Source: an uncultured Polycyclovorans sp. (lineage in GTDB: Bacteria > Pseudomonadota > Gammaproteobacteria > Nevskiales > Nevskiaceae). Taken from it: 13,241 nucleotides of DNA. Positions 7,193 through 13,241 of this stretch are shown here, piece after piece. The notes below the pieces were generated by a model that was not told the DNA's origin, did no database searches, and saw only the letters and a list, made by a program, of their open reading frames with translations. Made by a program: the position numbers and the translations under genes. Location of the stretch: positions 1 through 13,241 of the forward strand of contig CAKZHZ010000037.1 of the NCBI GenBank assembly GCA_936928855.1, in the 5' to 3' direction. How positions within the stretch are numbered: position 1 is the stretch's first letter; every line of letters begins with the position of its first letter.

Positions 7193-7250
7193 CGGAGCGG
7201 ATCTGTCGCGGCCCACCGCCGGGTGAATCCGACCAAAGTGCTAGTCCTAC

Positions 7251-7301
7251 TCACGGATACTCAGCCGCCCGCTGCGGACCGACCATTGCAGGTGTGCAAC
7301 G
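7251..7301 (+). promoter_or_regulatory. Bipartite element, copy 1, upstream of the small exported protein
   Basis: Consists of TCACGGATAC (7251-7260), 20 unrelated bases, then GACCATTGCAGGTGTGCAA plus CG, whose core TTGCA-N4-TGCAA (7286-7299) is an inverted repeat. The same parts in the same spacing recur at 7944-7994 before the adhesin gene. It lies about 125 bp before the start at 7426. Conservation of both ends but not of the middle suggests a protein-binding site or promoter. Confidence 0.55.
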
Positions 7302-7425
7302 TTTCTGAGCATTGGCGGTTTGGCCACGGCGACCCGGCCACAAAAAGCAGCTCGTCCACTTCCTGAATCGTTGCCGGATTCGTTTCGCGCCCTTGCGAAC
7401 GCCAGCACGACCAGGAGTCTCCGGG

Positions 7426-7869
7426 ATGAAATCCAGAATATTGACCGCGCTTGCCTTGTCCGGCGCCGTTCTCGCGTCGGGCGCGACCGCATCCACGGCC
7501 GTGCAGCAAATGGCGTCACGCCGCGACATGGAGAAATTCACCGACACCGTCATGCAGGCGGTGGCCGCCGGCCAGCTTGAGCAAGCCTACGCCCGGCTCA
7601 AAGCCAATGTGACTCTGCCGCCGCAGGAGATTGATGCGGCGCTGCGCGCCAGTCTGGCGCAGCGCAACGCCCAGTTCGATGCCCGCTTCGGCGCGGCCGT
7701 GGGGTATGAGCTGATCAGCCACAGAAAACTTGGCGATTCGCTGTGGCGCTTCACCTACCTGGAACAACGGCAGAAGCAGCCGCTGGTGTGGACCTTCCAG
7801 TTCTATTCCACCGGGGACGGTTGGCAACTCCACGAGTTCGCGTGGACACCACAGACCGCCGACTTGTAA
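7426..7869 (+). CDS. Small exported protein of unknown function
   Basis: 147 residues. Residues 1-22 (MKSRILTALALSGAVLASG, cleavage after ATA) are a clear Sec signal peptide with no lipobox cysteine, so the product is probably periplasmic or secreted. The mature part has two helical segments (MEKFTDTVMQAVAAGQLEQA; PPQEIDAALRASLAQRNAQF) then beta-rich sequence ending in WTFQFYSTGDGWQLHEFAW. This helix-then-curved-sheet order recalls small NTF2-like proteins such as the DUF4019/DUF3887 groups, but I do not recognise a named family with certainty. The start at 7426 is chosen because AGGAG lies 8 nt before it and the signal begins there; the longer open frame upstream has neither. It shares a conserved upstream element with the adhesin gene 142 bp downstream, so a role connected with the adhesin or cell surface is possible. 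Confidence 0.8.
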   Translation: MKSRILTALALSGAVLASGATASTAVQQMASRRDMEKFTDTVMQAVAAGQLEQAYARLKANVTLPPQEIDAALRASLAQRNAQFDARFGAAVGYELISHRKLGDSLWRFTYLEQRQKQPLVWTFQFYSTGDGWQLHEFAWTPQTADL

Positions 7870-7943
7870 GCACCCGACTCAGGACAGCCCGCATCGGGAC
7901 GGCGACGAACAACATCGTGCCTGCGACCACCGCCCAGCCCCTT

Positions 7944-7994
7944 TCACCGATACCGCCATCAACCGTGGCCATTGACCATTGCAAGCGTGCAATG
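7944..7994 (+). promoter_or_regulatory. Bipartite element, copy 2, upstream of the adhesin gene
   Basis: TCACCGATAC (7944-7953), 20 bases, then GACCATTGCAAGCGTGCAA plus TG. Here CATTGCA-N4-TGCAATG (7977-7994) is a perfect inverted repeat. Nine of ten bases of the first part and 18 of 21 of the second match copy 1, at identical spacing. The palindrome ends 17 bp before the adhesin start codon, so a bound protein could also affect initiation of transcription or translation. Confidence 0.55.
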
Positions 7995-8011
7995 AAGCCA
8001 GGGAGTCAGCC

Positions 8012-11000
8012 ATGAACCGAATTTACAAACTTGTGTGGAACCGCGTGCAGGGCCGTCTGGTGGTGACTTCCGAGCTGGCCGCCAATCGCGGTGCCGCCAG
8101 GGCGCCCGGCACGGGCCGGCGGGGGCGTGTTGTGCCGCTGGCCAGCGTTGCACTGGTATTGTTGACGCTGGGCCATGCGCCCGGTGTGCTCGCCGACGAA
8201 TGCCGGCTCAACGACAGCGGCGGCAACGGTGGCAGCAATGGTTCGGGCGCCAGTTCACTGGCCTGCGGCAACGCCAACATCGCCAGCGGATCGGAGAGTA
8301 CCGCGGTGGGCTCGCAGAGCGATGCCACCGGACAATTCGCCAATGCCTTTGGCGCCGACAGCCGCGCCGAGGCCAACCGCGCGACCGCGCTGGGGGTGAG
8401 CAACATTGCCTCCGGGGTCAGCAGCACAGCGGTGGGCGATGCGAGTCGCGCGACGGCCCAGTTCAGCACCGCCGTCGGATTCAGCAACCAGGCGCTCGGC
8501 GTACGCAGCACGGCCATCGGCTCGCAGAGCACAGCTACGGCAAATTTCTCGCTCGCGATTGGCAGCTCCGACACCTTCGGAACCGGCGCGCAGGTGGGGG
8601 CAGGCGCCAACCGCGGCATTGCCATCGGCACGCGAGCCGTTGTCGATGAGGGCGCAGAAGAAGCGGTCGCCATCGGGTTTAATTCCTTCGCGGGCGACGA
8701 GCACGCCGTGGCCGTAGGCTATAGCAACGACGCCGGCGGCTGGCAGGCCGTTGCAGTAGGTGGCGGGAACATCGCGGCTGGCGACGAGGGTTCGGCGCTG
8801 GGCTGGGAGAACGAGGCGGAGGGGGGCAGAAGTTCCGCGGTGGGTGCCAGGAACAACGCCACCGGCGACCAGAGTAGCGCACTGGGCTACAACAACACCG
8901 CGAGCGGCGAGTACAGCAGCGCCGTCGGTTTCTTTAACCAGGTCAGCGGCCAAGGTGCCAGCGCCTTCGGGAACAGCAATATCGCCAGCGGCGTCGGCAG
9001 CAGCGCGATCGGAGGGGTCAATCAAGCCAGCGCCGATTTCAGCCACGCCATCGGCGTGTTCAATCAGGCTACGGGAGTCGGCAGTAGCGCGATCGGTATG
9101 GCCAGCGTTGCCGCAGGCGACTCGTCACTGGCGATCGGCAGCGGTGACTTCATCGGGTTCGAGGGCGGATTCACTCTCGAAAACAACGCAACGGTGGCGG
9201 CCGGTGCCACCGGCGGCATCGCCATCGGGCGTAACGCCAGTGTCGAAGCGGCGGGCGTCGATGCCATTGCGCTGGGCAGCAGTACCTCCGCGCAGGCGGC
9301 GGGCGCTGCAGCGATTGGCGCCGGCAACAACGCCGCCGGCGCCATCAGTAACGCTTTCGGCAGCAACAACCAGGCTGTCGCGCAGGGCAGCAGCGCGTTT
9401 GGCCTCGGCAACGACGCGGAAGGCGAAACCAGCAACGCGTTTGGATCCCACAACAATGCGACAGGCAATTTCAGCAACGCCTTGGGACACCGCAACACCG
9501 CGAGCGGCCTGAACAGCACCGCAGTCGGTTCGGCGAGTTTCGCGGAGGCTGATTTCTCGCTGGCCATCGGCAACTCGGCTGACGAAACGCTGGGCGCGCG
9601 CGTCCTCGCCGGTGCGACCAACGGCATCGCCATCGGCCGCAATGCGGCTGTCGAGGCGGGGATCGACGCGATCGCACTCGGCACCAATACCTCTGCCGCA
9701 GCGACCTCCGCAACGGCGATAGGCACGCAAAGCTCGGCAGCGGCGGACTTCTCGCTGGCGATCGGCAACTCCGACACCGCGGCCAGCGGCGCGCGGGTGG
9801 CAACGGGCGCAACCAACGGCATCGCCGTGGGTCGCAATGCCAGCATCGCGGCAGAAGGTGTGGATGCCCTGGCGATCGGTACCAGTGTGACGGCCACGGC
9901 GGCCGAAGCCACGTCGGTCGGCCGCTCGAACGCAGCCACGGGTGCCAGCAGCAGCGTGTTCGGCTCGCGCAGCACGGCCAGCGGGGCGCGGGCCACGGCC
10001 CTGGGCACCTTCAGTTCCGCCACGGCGGATGATTCGGTGGCCATCGGCGGTGGCAGCAACGCCGGCAACGGCGCGCGGGTCGGCGCCGGTGCAATCAATG
10101 GTGTCGCCATCGGTCGCAATTCCGCCGTTGCGGTCAACGCCGTCAACGGGGTCAGCCTGGGTGCCAGCGCCCGCGTTGAAGCGAACAACGGCACGGCCGT
10201 CGGTCTGAATGCGCTCGCTGGTGGTGTCTCCAGCCTGGCGCTGGGTCACGGTGCCAACGCCGGAGCCCTTAACAGCGTCGCACTGGGTCAGGGCTCGGTC
10301 GCGAATGTCGACAACACGATCTCGGTGGGCAGCACGACCAACCAGCGCCGCATCGTGAACGTGGACGAGGGCGTGAACGACACCGATGCAGTGAATCTGG
10401 CGCAGCTCAACGCAGCGGTTGCGTCGGCCGGTGGCGGGCTGTGCGTCGCGGGTTCCGGGGGGGATTCGCTGGAATGCGGTGTGAGCAACGCCGCGACCAG
10501 CCAGAACAGCAGCGCGGTCGGCTCCGGCAACACCGCCTCCGCCGACTTCAGCCAGGCTTTCGGCGGCAACAACCAGGCGACAGGCCTCGCCAGCACCGCT
10601 GTCGGGCGCAGCAATCAGGCCCTCGGCGTGCGCAGCACGGCCATCGGCTCGCTGAGCGCGGCTGAAGCGGACTTCTCGCTGGCGATCGGCAACTCCGACA
10701 GCTCGGGCACTGGCGCACGGGTGGCGGCGGGTGCGACCTATGGCATCGCCATCGGCCGCAATGCGAGGGTCGAAACGGCGGGTGTCAACGCCATTGCCCT
10801 GGGTAACAACGTCCTGGTGCAGGGGGAGAATTCAATTGCCGTGGGCGCCTTCAGCGGTGCCACCGGCCTCAGCAGCCAGGCTTTCGGTTCCGCCAATCAG
10901 GCGAGCGGCGAAGCCAGTTCCGCACTCGGCCGTAGCAACTTTGCGAGCGAGCGCGTCAGCAGCGCGATTGGTTTTTCGAACCAGGCTACCGGCGAGGCCA

Positions 11001-13241
11001 GCAGTGCCGTCGGTTTTGAAAACCAGGCCACCAGCGATTTCAGCAGCGCCGTTGGTTTCGACAATCAGGCCAGCGGCCAAGGTAGCAGTGCCCTGGGTTC
11101 GCTGAACCGGGCGATCGGCCAGGACAGCAATGCCTTTGGTTTTGAGAACTATGCCAACGGGGTGCTCAGCAACGCCTTTGGCTTGGAGAACAATGCCAGC
11201 GGCGACTTAAGCAGCGCCTTTGGTTTGCTGAACGTAGCCAGCGAGGAAGAAAGCAGCGCCTTTGGTAGCTACAACCTCGCCAGCGGCCCGCAAAGCAGCG
11301 CCCTCGGCTACAGCAATATCGCCTCCGGCCAGTCCAGCACCGCGGTCGGCTCGGCGAGTACCGCCGCTGCAGATTTCTCGTTGGCTATCGGCAACTCCGA
11401 CACCTCGGACAGCGGCGCACGGGTGGCGATGGGCGCGACCAACGGCATCGCTGTCGGCCGCAACGCGTCGGTAGCGGCGACGGGCGTCGATGCGCTCGCC
11501 ATTGGCACGAGTGCATCGGCCGCCGGTCTCGAGGCCACTGCGGTAGGACGCTCGAACGCGGCCACGGGGGCGAGCAGTAGCGCGTTCGGCTCGCGCAATA
11601 CTGCCAGCGGCTTGCGCAGTACGGCGATCGGCAGCTTCAGCGCCGCTGCGGCGCAGGATTCGGTGGCCATCGGCGGTGGCGATGCCACATCCAACGGCGC
11701 GCGGGTGGGCGCCGGTGCGATCAACGGCGTCGCCATCGGCCGCAACGCGGCGGTGGCGGTCAACGCGGTCAACGGCCTCAGCGTGGGTGCCAGCGCCCGT
11801 GTCGAGGCGAACAACGGCACGGCTGTTGGTCTGAGCGCACTCGCGAGCGGCGAGTCCAGCCTGGCGCTGGGCCACGGCGCCAACGCCAGTGCACTCAACA
11901 GCGTGGCGCTGGGCCAGGGTTCGGTGGCGAATGTCGAGCGCACCGTCTCGGTCGGCGCTGTCGGTAGTGAGCGGCGCATCGTCAATGTTGCAGCGGGCTC
12001 ACTGGCGATCGACAGCACGGATGCGATCAACGGCAGCCAGCTTCACGGCGCGGCACTGAGCCTGAGCACGTCGCTCGGTGGCGGCGCGACGGTGAATGCC
12101 GACGGCAGCATCGAAGGCCCGACGTACAACATCGGCGGTACCGCCTTCGACAATGTGGGCGGCGCACTCGAAGCGGTGGAAGCGCTGGCCAACGGTGCCG
12201 GCGATCCGCTCGCGGTGGTCTACGACGATGCGACCCGGGACGTGATCACCCTGCAGGGCGACAGCGGTGCGACACGCATCAGCAACCTCGCCGACGGCGA
12301 TCTGGCGGCCGACAGCACCGACGCGGTCAATGGCTCACAACTCTTCGCCACCAACGAAATCGTCACCCAGAACACCACCGGCATCGGCAACCTGGCAGCG
12401 AGCACCGCTGCCGCCCTGGGCGGCAACGCCACCGCCAATCCGGACGGCAGTCTCAACGCCCCGAGCTACGACATCGCCGGCACCGACTACGACAACGTCG
12501 GCGCCGCGCTCGATGCCGTCGAAGCCCTGGCGGCCAGCGGCAGCACCCTGGGCGTGCTTTACGATGGGGCCGAGAAGGACGCCATCACCCTTGAGGGCAC
12601 CAACGGTACCCGCATCACCAACCTTGCTGAGGGCATCGGCGATACCGACGCGGTGAATCTGGGCCAGCTCAATGCCCTCGGCGAGAGCATCGACAATCAG
12701 TGGGGCATGACCCTCGCCACGGCACTGGGGGGTAGCGCCAGCTACGCCGGTGGGGTGTGGACCGGGCCGACCTACACGATCCAGACCCATGCTTACACCA
12801 ACGTCGGCGCCGCTTTCGAAGCCGTAGACGGCGTACTCGACAACCTTGTCGGCGGCGTCGCCGACCTGGTAGGTCGGGTTGAAGATCTCGAAGCGCTGCC
12901 GCCTGGAGGCGGCACGCCGGGTTTGAGCGCCTACGAAATTGCCGTCAACAACGGTTTCACCGGCACCGAAACCGAATGGCTGACGTCGCTGGTGGGGCCT
13001 CAAGGCCCACAGGGTCCTGAAGGTCCGACTGGCCCACAGGGACCGGAAGGTCCGACTGGCCCACAGGGTCCTGAAGGTCCGAGCGGTCCGCTGGGACCGG
13101 AAGGCCCGAGTGGTCCACAGGGACCGGAAGGCCCGAGTGGTCCGCAGGGGCCCGAAGGTCCGACTGGCCCACAGGGTCCTGAAGGTCCGAGTGGTCCGCA
13201 GGGGCCCGAAGGTCCGACTGGCCCACAGGGTCCTGAAGGTC
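8012..13241 (+). CDS. Giant trimeric autotransporter adhesin (YadA-like) with collagen-like Gly-X-Y tract (partial, runs off right edge)
   Basis: 1743 codons visible, no stop. Type Vc secretion proteins form trimeric surface fibres for attachment. Residues 1-61 are an ESPR-type extended signal (MNRIYKLVWNRVQGRLVVTS, hydrophobic core, cleavage near VLA-DE). Then C64/C85 linker; head I (about 87-775) of YadA-type repeats with SxAxG/AIG/AFG pattern every 14-15 residues; neck 1 (RRIVNVDEGVNDTDAVNLAQLN, I781); second linker with C811/C822; head II (about 826-1318); neck 2 (about 1321-1347); stalk with necks 3 (I1423) and 4 (R1534) alternating with YNIGGTAFDNVGGAL-like segments; short coiled coil (LDNLVGGVADLVGRVEDLEAL); SAYEIAVNNGFTG...TEWLTSL (1639-1660), a motif often found before bacterial collagen-like tracts; and Gly-X-Y from 1662 to the edge. 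The outer-membrane YadA anchor must lie beyond the window. The frame was sampled across its length and is unbroken. AGGGAG lies 6 nt before the ATG. Only one lysine (K1522) was found after the signal peptide. Confidence 0.95.
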   Translation, partial: MNRIYKLVWNRVQGRLVVTSELAANRGAARAPGTGRRGRVVPLASVALVLLTLGHAPGVLADECRLNDSGGNGGSNGSGASSLACGNANIASGSESTAVGSQSDATGQFANAFGADSRAEANRATALGVSNIASGVSSTAVGDASRATAQFSTAVGFSNQALGVRSTAIGSQSTATANFSLAIGSSDTFGTGAQVGAGANRGIAIGTRAVVDEGAEEAVAIGFNSFAGDEHAVAVGYSNDAGGWQAVAVGGGNIAAGDEGSALGWENEAEGGRSSAVGARNNATGDQSSALGYNNTASGEYSSAVGFFNQVSGQGASAFGNSNIASGVGSSAIGGVNQASADFSHAIGVFNQATGVGSSAIGMASVAAGDSSLAIGSGDFIGFEGGFTLENNATVAAGATGGIAIGRNASVEAAGVDAIALGSSTSAQAAGAAAIGAGNNAAGAISNAFGSNNQAVAQGSSAFGLGNDAEGETSNAFGSHNNATGNFSNALGHRNTASGLNSTAVGSASFAEADFSLAIGNSADETLGARVLAGATNGIAIGRNAAVEAGIDAIALGTNTSAAATSATAIGTQSSAAADFSLAIGNSDTAASGARVATGATNGIAVGRNASIAAEGVDALAIGTSVTATAAEATSVGRSNAATGASSSVFGSRSTASGARATALGTFSSATADDSVAIGGGSNAGNGARVGAGAINGVAIGRNSAVAVNAVNGVSLGASARVEANNGTAVGLNALAGGVSSLALGHGANAGALNSVALGQGSVANVDNTISVGSTTNQRRIVNVDEGVNDTDAVNLAQLNAAVASAGGGLCVAGSGGDSLECGVSNAATSQNSSAVGSGNTASADFSQAFGGNNQATGLASTAVGRSNQALGVRSTAIGSLSAAEADFSLAIGNSDSSGTGARVAAGATYGIAIGRNARVETAGVNAIALGNNVLVQGENSIAVGAFSGATGLSSQAFGSANQASGEASSALGRSNFASERVSSAIGFSNQATGEASSAVGFENQATSDFSSAVGFDNQASGQGSSALGSLNRAIGQDSNAFGFENYANGVLSNAFGLENNASGDLSSAFGLLNVASEEESSAFGSYNLASGPQSSALGYSNIASGQSSTAVGSASTAAADFSLAIGNSDTSDSGARVAMGATNGIAVGRNASVAATGVDALAIGTSASAAGLEATAVGRSNAATGASSSAFGSRNTASGLRSTAIGSFSAAAAQDSVAIGGGDATSNGARVGAGAINGVAIGRNAAVAVNAVNGLSVGASARVEANNGTAVGLSALASGESSLALGHGANASALNSVALGQGSVANVERTVSVGAVGSERRIVNVAAGSLAIDSTDAINGSQLHGAALSLSTSLGGGATVNADGSIEGPTYNIGGTAFDNVGGALEAVEALANGAGDPLAVVYDDATRDVITLQGDSGATRISNLADGDLAADSTDAVNGSQLFATNEIVTQNTTGIGNLAASTAAALGGNATANPDGSLNAPSYDIAGTDYDNVGAALDAVEALAASGSTLGVLYDGAEKDAITLEGTNGTRITNLAEGIGDTDAVNLGQLNALGESIDNQWGMTLATALGGSASYAGGVWTGPTYTIQTHAYTNVGAAFEAVDGVLDNLVGGVADLVGRVEDLEALPPGGGTPGLSAYEIAVNNGFTGTETEWLTSLVGPQGPQGPEGPTGPQGPEGPTGPQGPEGPSGPLGPEGPSGPQGPEGPSGPQGPEGPTGPQGPEGPSGPQGPEGPTGPQGPEG
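8264..10345 (+). repeat. YadA head module I: tandem 14-15-residue beta-roll repeats
   Basis: Codons for repeats of the type S-S-A-V/L/F-G-x-x-N-x-A-S-G follow one another every 42-45 bp from the second cysteine to neck 1. Such repeats form the left-handed parallel beta-roll of YadA heads. The series is interrupted five times by a longer unit with FSLAIGNSD...GARVAAGATNGIAIGRNA, starting near 8543, 9116, 9548, 9743 and 10025. Confidence 0.85.
9743..10369 (+). repeat. Duplicated adhesin block, copy A
   Basis: Aligns without gaps to 11369-11995 at a constant offset of 1626 bp (542 codons), checked at several anchor points. Covers two long interrupting units, the last head repeats and the beginning of neck 1, including GASARVEANNGTAVGL and SVALGQGSVANV. 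Confidence 0.8.
10442..11965 (+). repeat. YadA head module II: second set of beta-roll repeats
   Basis: Begins with a cysteine pair (C811, C822; SLECG) resembling the start of module I (SLACG), continues with the same head repeats and ends before neck 2. Long interrupting units start near 10667, 11369 and 11648. A run of very regular repeats at 10850-11350 reads S-S-A-F/V/L-G-x-x-N-x-A-S-G almost without variation, suggesting recent expansion. Confidence 0.8.
11369..11995 (+). repeat. Duplicated adhesin block, copy B
   Basis: Partner of 9743-10369. Differences are mostly silent or conservative, and the end coincides with neck 2, so the unit copied was a head end together with its neck. Confidence 0.8.
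12995..13237 (+). repeat. 27-bp tandem repeats encoding collagen-like (Gly-X-Y) units
   Basis: Nine uninterrupted 27-bp units, each encoding three Gly-X-Y triplets of the form GP(T/S/Q)GP(Q/L)GPE; a tenth begins at the edge. In all nine units Pro fills X of every triplet and Glu closes the unit. The last four units form two 54-bp copies (13130-13183, 13184-13237) that differ at one base. The tract continues beyond the window. Confidence 0.95.

Noticed and set aside
5729..7216. Long minus-strand open frame (495 codons) opposite the monoamine oxidase gene
   Set aside because: Its product is low-complexity Gly/Ala/His-rich with no recognisable domain, and it is the mirror of a well-supported gene; such antisense frames are usual at high GC.
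7172..7366. Possible small gene of 64 codons after the monoamine oxidase
   Set aside because: No ribosome binding site; its start overlaps the hairpin at 7172 and the frame contains the conserved regulatory element; composition is not protein-like.
9064..10249. Two long minus-strand open frames (376 and 374 codons) opposite the adhesin head
   Set aside because: They consist of repeats that mirror the head repeats, with no start signals; the plus-strand frame has an ESPR signal and family motifs.
12995..13241. CRISPR-like regular repeats
   Set aside because: The 27-bp units are directly adjacent without spacers and encode Gly-X-Y in frame.

Overview
The window reads as chromosomal DNA of a GC-rich, Gram-negative, alkane-degrading proteobacterium, most likely a gammaproteobacterium. 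The basis is an AlkB alkane hydroxylase with its own rubredoxin domain, twin-arginine-type export signals, and a YadA-type trimeric autotransporter with an extended (ESPR) signal peptide. No rRNA, tRNA, IS element, integrase or CRISPR array is visible, so genus is not assignable from sequence alone.

Left part (1-3923, all minus strand). A flavin-dependent D-arabinono-1,4-lactone-oxidase-like enzyme (950-2383) is followed with a 14-bp overlap by a DSD1/D-threonine-aldolase-type PLP protein. That protein keeps only its N-terminal half and runs in frame into a DUF4124-like protein leaving the left edge. Upstream is an AlkB-rubredoxin fusion (2520-3923) with a good intrinsic terminator behind it (2462-2495).

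Regulated enzyme pairs (3924-7156). Divergent from alkB is an AraC/XylS-type regulator (4014-5063). The 90-bp gap holds a near-perfect 15-bp direct repeat spaced 21 bp, a typical AraC-family operator. A TetR-family repressor (5070-5702) meets it tail to tail and is divergent from an MAO-A/B-like flavin monoamine oxidase (5798-7156); a perfect 12-bp palindrome lies in that gap. Both regulators lack a Shine-Dalgarno and have -10-like hexamers placed for leaderless transcripts.

Surface part (7157-13241). A small exported protein of unknown function (7426-7869) precedes a very large trimeric autotransporter adhesin that runs off the right edge (8012->13241, 1743 codons visible, no stop). Both genes are preceded by the same bipartite 51-bp element, suggesting common control. 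The adhesin consists of an ESPR signal, two head modules that each begin with a cysteine pair and end in a neck, a stalk with two further necks, and then an uninterrupted Gly-X-Y collagen-like tract built from 27-bp DNA repeats. The mature visible part contains a single lysine. This joining of a YadA-type beta-roll/coiled-coil fibre to a collagen triple helix is the most unusual system in the window.
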